DNA from: Larix kaempferi
Lineage: Eukaryota; Streptophyta; Pinopsida; Pinales; Pinaceae
Direction of reading: 5' to 3'
DNA: 64,000 nucleotides
Assembly: GCA_027924585.1 (NCBI GenBank)
Contig: BSBM01000826.1
Coordinates: 14,353,501-14,417,500, forward strand
Shown here: positions 48,334 through 59,409 of the stretch, one piece after another
Layout: the number at the start of each line of letters is the position of its first letter
Numbering within the stretch: position 1 is the first letter of the stretch
Notes under the pieces: generated by a model
Databases searched by the model: none
Seen by the model: only the letters and a program-made list of their open reading frames with translations
Told to the model about the DNA's origin: nothing
Made by a program: the position numbers and the translations under genes

Positions 48334-48743
48334 TTTCCAGTGGAGTATGCAACTTGAATTGAATCTTGAGTGGATTCGCCAGGTGAATGGTACAACCTGC
48401 TCATTGTCTAATTGCTGTTCACCATCAACATTCAGATCTGCCCCTTTGTCGTTCTCCCAGGGATGAGGAAAACTTTCGTATGAATCTTTCTTGGGGCCAG
48501 GATGAATTTAGAAATTCTTCAGTAGTATATTTCGGCGTACTGATCTTTCTCCATTGGAGTCTTGCTGAATTGTCTGGCCTCAATAGGTGGAGTCGCCAGG
48601 GAAAAATTCTTCAACCTTCTTGAAAAATGCGGAGATCTCTGTTTGCCCACAGGGATTTCTCTTATTCTTTGAAATTTCGAACAGGTATGTCGTTCTTCCA
48701 GGGCTCGATGAACAGCTCACACTCCTCTGCAGTGGCGCCAATT
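48334..48743 (-). other. E1 leader with primer-binding site, copy 2
   Basis: No supported ORF. The PBS candidate at 48723-48740 reads TGGCGCCACTGCAGAGGA on the minus strand, beginning three bases from the LTR. Confidence 0.65.
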
Positions 48744-50648
48744 TGTTAACACCAAAACTGACCCCCAAGGATGAAAGAGGGTAATCTCGGGTAAACACTA
48801 ACCAATCTTTGGTTTACGCTTCTGATCAAACGTAAACAGAGAGGGCTCTCTCCATAGACTCATAGAATACTGGAAATTTTCAAAGGTGTCAATCAGCGAA
48901 AACATACACCAACATTCAAACACTAAAGATATTCAATTACGACAATGCACAAAAGATTATATTTTTGTTTATGGAACAAAAATGATTTAAGAGCTATTTG
49001 GTTGAAAACGCGTGGATTTCATTTGGGGTGATGGCGTCACATTTAACTGGTTCTGCAAACATTATTCACAAATATTTAGCAAACGCATTCACGAGGGAAA
49101 GGTAGCAAGAAGCTAGTAGTCAAAGAGCTTTAATTTGTGGAACAGAAGAGAGAAGAGATAGTCCATCAATCTAAGGAATCTAACAAGGATGAATCCTACA
49201 TCAACTTTAGCAGAATATGTTTGGTGAAATACTTGGAATAAGCTAAGTAGAGCATAATCTCTATGAATTCTACTTAACTGTTACCCCAATCCAAGCATGA
49301 AGGAAATATCACAGAATGGAATAACAAAAGATAGAAACACATTTGCACATGGGAAAAGAAAGGTACAGACCACCAGACCGATTACACAGGAATCCTTATA
49401 AAAAACGCAGGCATCAAGCTCTGCAAATTCTATTAAACAACTCCAAGAAAATGTATTACAAATTGATCATCAAAACACAAATACTTTCTCATAATATTTT
49501 TCAACCCTCGTGTCTCTGATTACAACTGTATATATAGGTGGCCTTGAGCTCTAGACTCGGCTCCTTCTCAACAGAAATTAGTTGCAACCAATTGACACCT
49601 ATCTAACATCCAAAACGAACATCGTTTTCTGTTGCTATCCTTAAACAAATATCTATGGGACAAATTTTAACTGCCATTTATAATTACATAGCCGCTTCTC
49701 TACACAGTCCAACTATTTTAAACAAAAGTACAAAAATACAAAGATGTAGTTGCTGCCAGCCGGATTGCTTTCATGAGTTCTTTAATTCCTGGATACACAC
49801 ACACTGGATGCTTTTCTGTTTCCCCTGCACCATTTCACGTTGTCTTTCCAAAAATGGGTTTGCAAGCCATCTATGTATCTTCAAAACTTGGAAACCAGGA
49901 GTATACTTGTATATCCAAGAGAACTAACTTGCTGGATAGAGGGATGCAAAAGACATAAGAGTACCGCCACCCTATTTCTGGACTCTCACTTGATCATACC
50001 AATCGAGGAAATCACCAGCGTCGAAAGGAACATTCATTCGGGTTTTCTTGGGTGGGGAAATAGGGGGAATTTCTTCAGTAGAGAGGATCCAGTCTTGGAT
50101 TATATCTTCATCAGAGGGGATTTTCGGCTCCTCTTCTTCGTGGGATTTTCCTCCTTTCTGTTGCAGCAAATTCCAACACTCCTGTAATGCCTTGGGCTCT
50201 TCCAGTTCTCTGGCAGAACTGTCTTCTGCTTGGTCGAAAAACATAAGAGGTGGGAGAGTATAATCCTCCATTATCTCAGATAGCACATGTTCTGGTGCAA
50301 CTATTATCTCAGCCCCTTGCTCTCTCTCCATGTTTGTGATCTTGCATGCAAAAATAACTAGACAAATGAACTCACCACCCTTTGGGATTCGATGTAAGCT
50401 ACAGGCCCGAAGAGTTAGGATTATAACGACCAATAGTGACGGCGTCTCCATGCGAATTATTCTCTCATGATTCTCTGACTTAGACCTTCCAAATAATTCA
50501 TCATGATGACTGAGGATAGGACTGACATAATGCACGTACGACCGTGCATTTCAAATCATACATAAAATACCCTTAACGGCGCTGAGGTGGCTTATCCCAT
50601 GTGGCCATCAATAATCTTTGGAGGAGATTCCCCTTTCTCGTGTGGGAG
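48744..50648 (-). repeat. E1 5' LTR (LTR-d), missing its outer ~500 bases
   Basis: Homology with LTR-c runs from TGTTAACACC to 'ctcgtgtgggag' at 50648 and then ends. About 500 bases of the U3 start, and the expected target duplication, are absent. The sequence to the right is unrelated, so a deletion or rearrangement removed the outer LTR end together with the rest of the SIRE-like gag. Confidence 0.85.
49972..50451 (-). CDS. Open reading frame inside the U3 of E1 LTR-d, 159 codons
   Basis: An intact frame from ATG (50449-50451) to TAG (49972-49974), with the frame open further upstream. It begins METPSLLVVIILTLRACSL, a hydrophobic segment that could be a signal anchor. An acidic, charged region follows: MEREQGAEIIVAPEHVLSEI, SHEEEEPKIPSDEDIIQDWIL, DAGDFLDWYDQVRVQK. 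It lies in sense orientation upstream of the LTR TATA box, so a full-length transcript would carry it near its 3' end. The other three LTRs keep the same frame with one or more stops but no frameshift. I recognise no family. It could be a captured host or gag-like fragment, or chance. Confidence 0.45.
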   Translation of the reverse strand: METPSLLVVIILTLRACSLHRIPKGGEFICLVIFACKITNMEREQGAEIIVAPEHVLSEIMEDYTLPPLMFFDQAEDSSARELEEPKALQECWNLLQQKGGKSHEEEEPKIPSDEDIIQDWILSTEEIPPISPPKKTRMNVPFDAGDFLDWYDQVRVQK

Positions 50649-51250
50649 CATGGGGCATCTCCTCATGTAAATTGTGAAAATGGGTGGTTCAAGTGGTTTT
50701 GGAACCTCCTCTTCAGTTGTAACTACTTCCTCCTTGACCCTATCTTCTCCATTTTCTATATAAGAGAGGGAGAGGGACCATGAAAGGAAAGGAATCCCAT
50801 TATAGTGTTATGCTAGAGGAATTTGGATTCACATCCCCCTCACGTGTGCCCTAGTTTCTTATAAACCCTATCACATCTGATCAGAGGTTGCGATGCTTGG
50901 AGAAGAGAAGCAGAAGACCTTGAATCTTGGTTTCATGAATTTCCATGCTTGAAGGAAGGTATAATTTTATGTACTTGATTCATTCATTAATAAATATTGG
51001 ACATTATTCATACTATAGTAGGGAAAGTTTCCTATAGCAGGGGTGAGACTACCAACGTACTGGGGTAAAAGATAGACATACAATGTTCTGCAAGTACAAT
51101 TATTAAGCAAAGGGATTAGGGTTAGGAGGACATGTACCTTATTCAATATTTTGATCCAAGCCTCTATTATTGCTCTCCAATGCAACAACCTACAAAAACA
51201 TTGAACAAAACCTTCCTGTTGATGCCTCAAAATTCGCAGCACCAATCAGC
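50649..51250 (+). other. Gene-free region with a plus-strand promoter-like motif
   Basis: A TATA-like ctatataagag occurs at about 50756-50766, followed by 'ccctagtttcttataaaccct', a style common in plant LTR R regions. This may be a fragment of another LTR on the plus strand. No partner copy is present, so boundaries cannot be set. Confidence 0.35.
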
Positions 51251-52065
51251 AAGGGATTCTCCTCGGTAAGCAAGCCCAATTAGATCGCTCACCGTTTGGT
51301 GTGGGGAATCCATTCAGTTAATGGCTCGGCTACCGTATATGATTTTAAAATGAGTTTTCACCGGTTGTGGCCCGATCCACCATTTATGTATTTTATATTT
51401 AAAGATGATATGCAAGTGATCTATCTAAATTCATGTAATTAAAACAAATATGATCTAAACTATCTAAGCTAATTAATATATCCCTACAAGGAGCAAAACT
51501 GAAATATGAGTAATACGTTGGAAATACACCGAAGAATCTCACAGGTAGTTGTTTAATAATATAAATGCATTTACAACAGAAAGTAAAAGGTATCAAAGAT
51601 ACCTTTGGCAGAATTAAAACATTTCATTACTCATTTAACACATAATTGATTGCACAGGAAATGAAAGCATTCATAACTAAGAAATAATTTAGAATAGTTA
51701 GGAACGATCTCACAGTATATGCATGAAAGATGCATAAATAATTCAGCAGACATTCAACACATTCCCAAGCAAAACACAGTGCTAGATTTTCGCAAGAAAA
51801 TGGAGATTTCTTTATTGATGCAGCAAAATAGTTCACGTACAAGACAAATCAATCCTTTCACCTGCCAAAAGTCCTTCTCTTCTATTATATTCCTCTATTT
51901 ATAACTTTACAAAATTGTCTTTCTCCAACCCTAAACCTAGGGAAGCCCAAAAGTTTGTGTTCTAGTGCTCATATAACACAAAATTAGTTTCCAGCTATTT
52001 TTTAAATGTTTATACAATAAATCAGTTTTCAGTTGTCTTTTAGTATTTACAACAAAAAAACAAAA
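51251..52065 (-). repeat. Probable 3' LTR fragment on the minus strand
   Basis: The minus strand carries TATAAATAGAGG at about 51892-51903, followed about 90 bases later by a polyadenylation-type AATAAA (near 51813-51818), the order expected in an LTR. It lies directly downstream of the large minus-strand reading frame 52066-55952. No second LTR copy is in the window, so identity and limits are inference. Confidence 0.4.
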
Positions 52066-52084
52066 TTAACTTCTAGTTGGCCTT

Positions 52085-52150
52085 TCCACTTCAGTTTCCT
52101 TTGCCACTTTAGTTTCCTTTTCCACTTCAGTTTCCTTTTCCACTTCAGTA
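52085..52150 (-). repeat. 18 bp tandem repeat coding for TEVEKE units
   Basis: Four copies of a 'ttccacttcagtttcctt' type word, encoding (T/K)EVEKE on the minus strand at the C-terminus of the large frame. The length is divisible by three, so the reading frame is kept. Confidence 0.85.
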
Positions 52151-52399
52151 ATGTAACTGGTCCACATGCCAGCTTCTCGTATAAAAAAATTGCCCCTCGC
52201 AGAAACCATCATTTTTAGTGAGATCTCATGCTTATGGAGGTCTGATTTAATGTTTGTTGCTCCTGCTGCTGTCGCCTGGGTGATATCCTCCAAAAAAAAG
52301 CATGAATAGAAGCTTTCCCAATAAAACGATGGAGGTCCTCTGGTGTCAGGACATCTATCTTCTTTAGGTATTCTACTTCTGAATTCAGGTCGCCCCGCA

Positions 52400-53580
52400 G
52401 CTCTGACAAATGCTGATCTTTGTCAGGAAAATCATATATGGTTTGAGGTAAACCCATATGGCATTTCTGATGGGTTTTTCGAATCCTTAAGTAGAAGCCA
52501 ATACATTTCCCGATATTTTTTTGGATTCCACTCATTATTTTTGTGCCATAGTCTCTACAAAACTCAAGGATTCCTTAATCTAGCTGCGAATCCTCTTCGA
52601 ACTTGAGAGGTAGGTGCCTCGGGAATCCTGATTTTCCTTTCCTCCATTCAAATTACCTATTGATTTCCTCCAAGTGGCGCACATACTTTTCTTGAGTCTC
52701 AGTGCATCAACTTCAATTACTTTCATCCTTGAAATCATTCTCTTCATGCTACAAACCTCTTCTGTGATCATCTTCAGTGACTGATGAATCTTCCTCAGTA
52801 TATCACCTGTGTGCTCATGGAATGTGGTGAAATATTGCTTCTCATTTGCAACCTTTAGTTTCTCTGACAATTGTTCCTTTCCATTCGTCAGCCTTTCAAA
52901 TTGAGGCTTATAGAACTCGATCTACTATATACTGTTGGCCTCTAACTTTTTTATGCGAGTTTCTAACTCTTTCTTCTCGCTTTCTGCAGCTTTGACAAAC
53001 ATTGATCTTTGTCAGGAAAATCATCTATGGTCTGAGCTAAAACCATATGGAATTTATCATGGGTTTCCTGAATCCTTAAGTAGAAGCCGATACATTTCAG
53101 GATAGTTTTCTGGATTCAACTCATTATTTTTGTGCCACAATCTCTACAAAACTCAAGGATTCCTTTATCCAGCTGCGAATCCTCTTCAGACTTGAGAGGT
53201 AGGTGCCCTGGGAATCTTGGATTTCCTTCCCTCCATTCAAGCTGCCTATTGATTTCCTCCAAGTGGAACACATACTTTTTCTTGAGTCTCAATGCATCAG
53301 CCTCAATTACTTTCATCCTTGGAATCATTCTCTTCATGCTACAAACCTCTTATGTGATCATCTCCAGTGACTAATGAATCTTCCTCAGTATATCACCTGT
53401 GTGCTCATGGAACGTGGTGATGTCCTGATTCTTCTCATTTGCAGCCTTTAGTTTCCCTAATAGATGCTCCTTTCCATTCGTCGACCTTTCAAACTGAGGT
53501 TTATAGAACTCGATCTGCTATATACTGTTGGCCTCTAACTTTTTATGTGAGTTTCTAACTCTTTCTTCTTGCTTTCTGCG
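52400..53580. repeat. ~590 bp direct duplication inside the large frame
   Basis: 52400-52989 and 52990-53580 align end to end, for example 'gatctttgtcaggaaaatcat' at about 52415 and 53005, and 'gttggcctctaacttttt' at about 52934 and 53528. They differ by roughly 10%. Both encode coiled-coil sequence on the minus strand (SLKMITEEVCSMKRMISRMKVIEVDALRLKK and its repeat at 53116-53337). Confidence 0.9.
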
Positions 53581-55952
53581 GTTATTAGTTGCATATTTAG
53601 TGCATCATTTTCATCTTCGAGCTTTTGGGTCTTCAAAGATATTTCTTGTTTTTCTTCCTGAAGTTCGCTATACTTTCTCTTTAGCTCATTACCTTGGTGC
53701 ACCTCTTTCAACAGATTATTTTTCACTTTGAAGCACTTGTCCTTGTATTTCTTCACTTCTTCTACCAACATATCTACATTGTCGGCACTCACCTGAGCTA
53801 AAGCCACACTAGCTGCTGCCATGAACTGAGGGTGTCTATTAGTCCCTTGAAAAATTGGAACTTCTATTATTTTGACTTCATCTCGGTCATCTTGATTTTT
53901 CATCCTCTTTTCCGATCTACTCATGGTAGCCTTCTTCCTTTTATCGAAAAAGACAGAATCCACCTTTACCACTTGGCGTTTCTCTCAGGGAGTGTATGGG
54001 GTGAGAGCGAGCTCTTGAGTTGAGACATGTCCTTCAATGGTTGTCTCTGGTGGGTTTGTTATTGATACACCTAAGTCCATATCTTGTGTTCTTGAACTCC
54101 CTTGCTCCACAACTTCCTTGGACTTTTCTGCTTCTTCTTTTTGCCTTTGCAATTCTGCTGCTTCCTTCTCTTCTCTCTCCTTTATCTCCTGCAAATTTTC
54201 ATCCTCTTCTCTCTTTATCCTTTCAGATTCTTCTTTTTGTAGTCTCTCAACTTGCTCCTGCTGAATTTTGGCAGCTTCTACATCCTCTAGTTGTTTCTCT
54301 TCATGTTCTTTTTGAAGCCTCTTTTCTTCTTCCCTCTGCTTCTCTGCTAGCTCCTTTTGAAGCCTTTGATTTTCTTCCTCTTGGATTTTATCTACCTCTT
54401 CCTTCTTCTTCTTTTCAGCTTATTGTAACTGCATATATACTGCCTCTTGGAACTGCTTCTCCTCTTCCTCCTTCTTCTTTAACCCAGCTCCTTTGGAAGC
54501 CTTGGAACTGGAACTCGCTCCGCTTTTGAGGCGGTAGCGCGTGCCCAACTCGGTCATGTTTTTGGTGCTTCGAAAGAACTCTTCATCCTTGTTGAAAAGA
54601 TGTGTGTAATCAAAAGTGACCCTACAGTTAGTACAGTGAGAAACAAATTTTCCTTCGGGTTCATGCCCTCTGAAATTTTTTGTTCCAAAACGGAAAGATT
54701 CTAAGTCTTGAGCAAACTCTATGCCATCCTTTTCCTTGGGGAGCTGGTATTCCCCAATGGTAAAAGGAATTAGCGGGTATGAGGCCTCCTTCTTGTCATA
54801 GAGCACCCTACTGACTCCATCGATAAAGAGTTTCCTTACGACTTCTTTATGCACTATGTAATCTATGGCATATTAGGGAAATAGGGACGGGGGTCGACTC
54901 CTGCCACACATTTTGATGTATGTTCCCTTCGAAGAGAAGTAGTAATCCACGAATGCTTCTACGATTGACATAGCATTCTCTGATAGGAAATTTGGTTCCA
55001 CCTTGAAGAGTAGTTGATATAGGGGCATGATGAACTTTTCACAGATCTGAGTGTAGTAGCTTGTATACTTGTGTGCCCACGTTATCTGATAAGCCACATG
55101 GAGGGGAGATTCTTTGCTCTTCCAGATGCATCCCAAATCAGGGAAAGGGTGCTTGATGAATAAATAGTCCACTAGATAAAAGGACATGAAGAAATCGGCT
55201 TTGTTTTGTGTCAATACTCCCTGTGCAACAGTTATAAGTGAGGCCATGCTATCTGAGATATTATCAACCCAGTTGAATATTGTACCATGTGTGGCTACAT
55301 GGAACATCACCAACACCTAGCCAATTTTATATATGTTTCCATTTGTCATACCGAAAACTCGACTCAACATCAGGGCGATGAGACTGTACGGAGTCCTCAT
55401 ATGTTGACTCTCATACTCTCCACTGACCCTTGACCTTATTTCCCTTTCAATAATTGTCATCTTTCTTGCATATTCCAAAGGGTCCATCTTTAGCCCAGAT
55501 ATCCATTCATCATTTAGTAGGGTCTTGGGGTAGGGAAGTTTGTATGCTGCCATGATAAAATATGGTGTAAAAGATGCAAGACTCATCCTGATGACATCTG
55601 TGATGAATCTGGTGTTAATATTCACCTGGGGTAGTATCCAACCAATAACCTTCGAACATGGGAACAACTCGGTGCGGGTTGCTTCTTTGTAGAGGCTAGA
55701 CCTTTTGATGTTCTTATAAACCATTATCTCTTCTAAGGAGGCCTCAGGGAAGTTTTGGTCTTCTACATCTCTGTATAGTTCGCCCCATTGATATTCTGGG
55801 GCAGCTCCTGTAATAGCTTTCGTGTCATCGAACATCGTCTCGAGTGAGGTGTCCAAAAGGATCTCTATGTTTGAGTCCAACTTGGCTAACTTGGCTTTCT
55901 TCCTGGTGGATCGTTTGTGCATATCAAACCTGTGATGAAAATGAAGCGACAA

Positions 55953-58900
55953 ATGAGGGATTTCGATTGTTTATGTGCAATACAGTGTTCGTATTCATGA
56001 TATCAAAATAAAACTTGGATTAACATGAATGTTAGCTTCCATTTAAAACTATCCATTAAGGTTGACAACAATGAGGCCAAACATTTACACACAATTTATC
56101 CATTCAATAGTTCGAATAAATAGAAAAAGCGTTGTTGGTGATCATTCGACATTATCTTATCACCATAATTAAAGAGCAAGCAAGGGCTATCGGCATTATT
56201 TTAGAAAATCAAAATGCAAAGTACTTAAGCCGTGGAAGAAAACAAGCCTTCAAGCAAACTAGTGCATTTGATGTTTGTGCAAACCATCTTTCGAGCAACA
56301 AATAAAGGTGATGGATGAAGCTTTAGTTTGGTCAGTTCATGAAAACAAAATAGCTATGTAGGCGACTATATCTTAACTGAAATTTATAACTGCGAGCAAC
56401 TGATAGAAGCAAGCGTGCGTGTGCATGAAACAAAATGAAGCATAGTGGCTATGTAAAATATGACTTAGCTTCTTCTTGGTCCAAAACGACTCTACTGGGA
56501 TGACAAATAGTGTGGTCATCGGGGTTTAGGGCTTGGGCGAGGTTTATTGATAGCAATCCTACCGCGCTTAGGACAAGAAACTTCCTGGTGGGTACAAGGT
56601 TCAAACTTTGGAAAATTTCGAAGTGAAAGGCTGCGACAAACTAGACTTGACCAAGAAACTCATGTCGACAGGGATACCAGGCACGGGTAAGACTAGCTAG
56701 GGCGGAAGTGTTTTTTTCGGTCTTATGAAAAACAAAGAGGGTCTGGTTTCTCAAAGAACTTAGGCTCTAAAACAAACAACCATAGACAGTTTTTTAAACA
56801 AAAATCGAATGCTAAGCTAAGGTCCCAAGTGGACAAAACAAACGGGACGGGTTCAAAAACCTACCTGTCAGCACTGGAGAGGTTCGATGTTGGAGTGCGT
56901 GTGATCTCTAATTGGCGACAACCTCCTACTCCCAATGGATCTCGACGATTATTCTCGTTTTTGCAAAAGGTGGGATGGAAAAAACCTAAAACCCCGTTGC
57001 ATATATATGTAAAACGAAGCACTTAAGTCCCGCGGGGTTGGCAGTTGGGTACATTAAGGATGCACGTGGCTCAATGGATTGTTAAATAAATTCACATGGA
57101 GTCAATTAAAGTCTCCACTCACCCACTTTTGTGGTAGTTTCGATGATTTTACACTTAAAGCTTGTGCAACGGTCGACGAGTTATTGTTAAACATTGTGAC
57201 TGGGGAGCTGCGCCGAGGATCGACGAGGAGTGAAACAAGATGGCGCAATGATTGGTGGAGCCTTTACAACGAAAAATTTGTGCAACGGTCGGTGAGAAAG
57301 ACATTAGGTACTGCGACCGGAAAGCTGCACCGAAGATCGACAAAGACAAGACCAGGATTGGCACAATGGTATACAACGAGTAGATTAAAAACCACGACCG
57401 GTCGACGAGAATCAACCCAAAGGACCAAGCAACTATCGATGACATTAGTACTAAACACTGCGACCGGTCGATGAAGGATGAGCTAATAGAAAGCGCAACG
57501 ATTGGCGAAAGATAAGTTAAGGGCTGTGACCGGTTGGCGAAAGATGGGCTGAAAGAAAGCATAGCTACCGGCGAAAATAAGATAAGGGATGCGGCCAATC
57601 AGCATCTTTAATCCTAAAGGTTGCGACTACTTAAACAACAAAAACCACTGGTCATGAAAAATAGACTAAAAAACTGCAACCAGTTTTGGCAAAAAAGTGA
57701 AGATTGCCTTAGCAAAAAAAAAACAACTTTTATCGACAAAAGGGAACAACTTAAAGGGTAAAAAACCAAGCTTTCAAGGGACCACGAAACTCTCTAAAAA
57801 TTAAAGGAGAGGCCGTATAATTTTCAGAAAATTATGGTGATCAAGTTGCAGCAACAACAATTGGCGATTCGCTGGTGAACACAGATCTCTGAATTAATCT
57901 CTTTCCAAGGTCAGAAAACTTACAAGTTGTTGGCCCATATGTAAAAAATTGCATATCTCTTCCAGTTTCTGCAAAAAGAGTGATCACTTTCATCATAATG
58001 GTCATTGGGAAAAAAGGAAACCTTTAATCAGACTTCTCTACAACTCTCTTAGGGCCAAAATGTGGAGTTCATTTTTTAAATTCCGTCTTTCAGACGCCAA
58101 CTAAAATAGGACTCTGCAGTATTGTAACAACATCCCACAGACATATTCGTTTTTTCCTCATTCCCATGCTGTCAACATCCTTTTGGATGCTTTCTTTATT
58201 GATGACTTTTGTCGTTTGAGCCTTCCATAATAACTTTCTTCAATCTTGAACATTTAATTTAGGTTCTTCAATCCATAATGTCCTTTTGTGTGAGCAAGAG
58301 ATTTATTTGATTTTCATGCTCACGGACGGAGAAGAACCTTGTTGGGATGACCATTAGAACTACTTCCTTGATTGAATGTCTTTGCTTTTCTCAACCATGC
58401 TTGAATGGAGGCAAGAATTTATGGAAAACAGACTCATTGATATAAGCTCTTTTCACTTTAAATTTGCAGCATGGGATCATTTAAAATACCATACATCTGT
58501 GAGACATGCTTCCTCTCCATGGGTCTATTGTAGCGAACTTCCTGAGATAGTCATTAATGTGAGAGTGAATGGAGCCCAAATGTAGTAACAAGGAAATCAT
58601 AAGTCTCAGTCATTTAACAGGGGTTATTGCGACGCAAGTATGAACATAAAGGATCTCTTCACTCTAGAAGCTAGTTAGTGAAAGCAAAGTCACATAGAGA
58701 AATTTTCTTTATAAGTAGATTCCAGCCTTTCAAAATTTGAGATTTGCTCAAAGTCCTGTCTCTCAACTACACCAAGAAGTTGGGCTGGAGTTTATTAAAG
58801 AATAAAGAACTCAAACAAAAGGCAAGGTAAAAAGGTCAAATGGAAACAATAAAAGGAAAACATACTATAGAATCTAAGTGAAAGAAAACAACAACTCAAA

Positions 58901-58970
58901 TAAAACAAAACAGAAAGGTAAACTCAGAAAACAAAACAGTGTTTATTTATGTACAAAAGTGTCCCTAGAA
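55953..58970. other. 3 kb spacer with no supported gene
   Basis: It lies between the gypsy pol end and the large unknown frame. 57160-57640 is a GC-richer patch of degenerate repeats around 'gcgaccggtcg(a/g)cga'. The frames across it are repeat artefacts (recurring DRSQ). On the minus strand a CAG|GTAGG donor-like site (56863-56867) and a ttcatcacag|GT acceptor-like site (55930-55932) would define a 935-base intron ending just before the ATG at 55922. This is suggestive only. Confidence 0.5.
57160..57640. repeat. Degenerate tandem repeat with gaccggtcg core
   Basis: The words 'gcgaccgg', 'gcaacggtcg' and 'cgaccggtcgacgag' recur about every 60-90 bases. Units are imperfect and interspersed with AC-rich sequence. 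Confidence 0.6.
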
Positions 58971-59404
58971 CTACGAGAAGTACTGTTTTAAAGCAAGGCC
59001 GTTGACAGGGAGGTTCTCTTCCTCCCATTGCAAGTCTTTCAGTTTGTACGTCGACGGGCCAAGATTTTCAGAAATTTGGTAATGTCCAAGCCATAATTGT
59101 TTAAACTTTGTGTGCTTTCCCTTATCATCATGGGAGTGGTCCCACTTCAGAACTAAGTCCCCTACTTCAAAACTCCTCTTGCCAGATTTCCGCTTATCAA
59201 ACCACCTCTTGACAATGTCTTGGTGTTGGTGGTACCTATCTTTGGCCTTCTTTCGTGACTCTTCAAGCTTCATTAAGGTATCAATTATTGATTGTAAGGC
59301 TTGGTTGCTAGAACCTCGAGAGGCTTGGGATAATTGTAAGGATGGAAGCAATATGTTAGGAGAGAGTATGACTTCCTTACCATAGACTAGAGTGTACGGG
59401 GAAA
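58971..59404 (-). pseudogene. Gypsy integrase C-terminal part (split gene, downstream piece)
   Basis: The minus strand encodes the end of a gypsy Pol polyprotein: GVSPYTLVYGKEVILSPNILLPSLQL, a helical linker (QSIIDTLMKLEESRKKAKDRYHQHQDIVKRWFDKRKS), the GDLVLKWD motif and LWLGHYQISENLGPSTYKLKDL, ending VNGLALKQYFS at 58971. Removing the inserted element (59410-62430 and one target copy) restores KNSLGVSPYTLVYGKE across the site, the canonical integrase context. That shows this piece and 62436-64000 are one gene. Confidence 0.9.
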
Positions 59405-59409
59405 CTCCT
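59405..59409. other. Left target-site duplication of the gag-only copia element
   Basis: ctcct, repeated at 62431-62435 after the right LTR. Confidence 0.9.

Larger units (their letters stand above)
33108..50208. repeat. Tandem segmental duplication, copy 2 (without the two insertions)
   Basis: This is the partner of 1-33107. It keeps the uninterrupted versions of both insertion targets, at 45640-45644 and 47808-47812. Its right edge is placed at 50208, the base homologous to the copy 1 breakpoint at 33107. The LTR that spans that point continues to 50648, as expected if 50209 onward is the original unduplicated flank. A false duplication from two haplotypes joined end to end in assembly cannot be excluded from sequence alone. 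Confidence 0.85.
52066..55952 (-). pseudogene. Large unknown protein gene with coiled coils, decayed
   Basis: The minus strand stays in one frame from 55952 to 53535 (806 codons), broken only by stops at 55317 (TAG), 54873 (TAA), 54420 (TAA) and 53985 (TGA). The likely start is the ATG at 55922. Reading order: a basic N-terminus (MHKRSTRKKAKLAKLDSN), a globular part of about 450 residues (ELFPCSKVIGWILPQVNINTRF, MSLASFTPYFIMAAYKLPYP, NKADFFMSFYLVDYLFIKHPFPDLG), a CTNC motif, Ser-rich sequence, then long Glu/Lys/Gln-rich coiled coils (54540-54000 and 53870-53535). Beyond this, a ~590 bp internal duplication and frameshifts lead to a repeated TEVEKE tail ending at 52066. I know no family for it. 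Its position downstream of a gypsy pol on the same strand suggests an additional retrotransposon ORF, but it could belong to a separate element. Confidence 0.6.

Noticed and set aside
9174-50648. E1 copies as two independent insertions of the same family
   Set aside because: Both lie at the identical base of the same SIRE-like gag, share a 9 kb left flank, and the LTRs pair a-c and b-d, so one insertion was duplicated.
53528-54529. Plus-strand hydrophobic frames (for example 54020-54529)
   Set aside because: They are the antisense of Glu/Lys-rich coiled-coil sequence, which always yields Leu/Phe/Ser-rich frames on the other strand.
57155-57598. 147-codon minus-strand frame
   Set aside because: It covers the gaccggtcg repeat patch and shows recurring DRSQ-type words with no domain.
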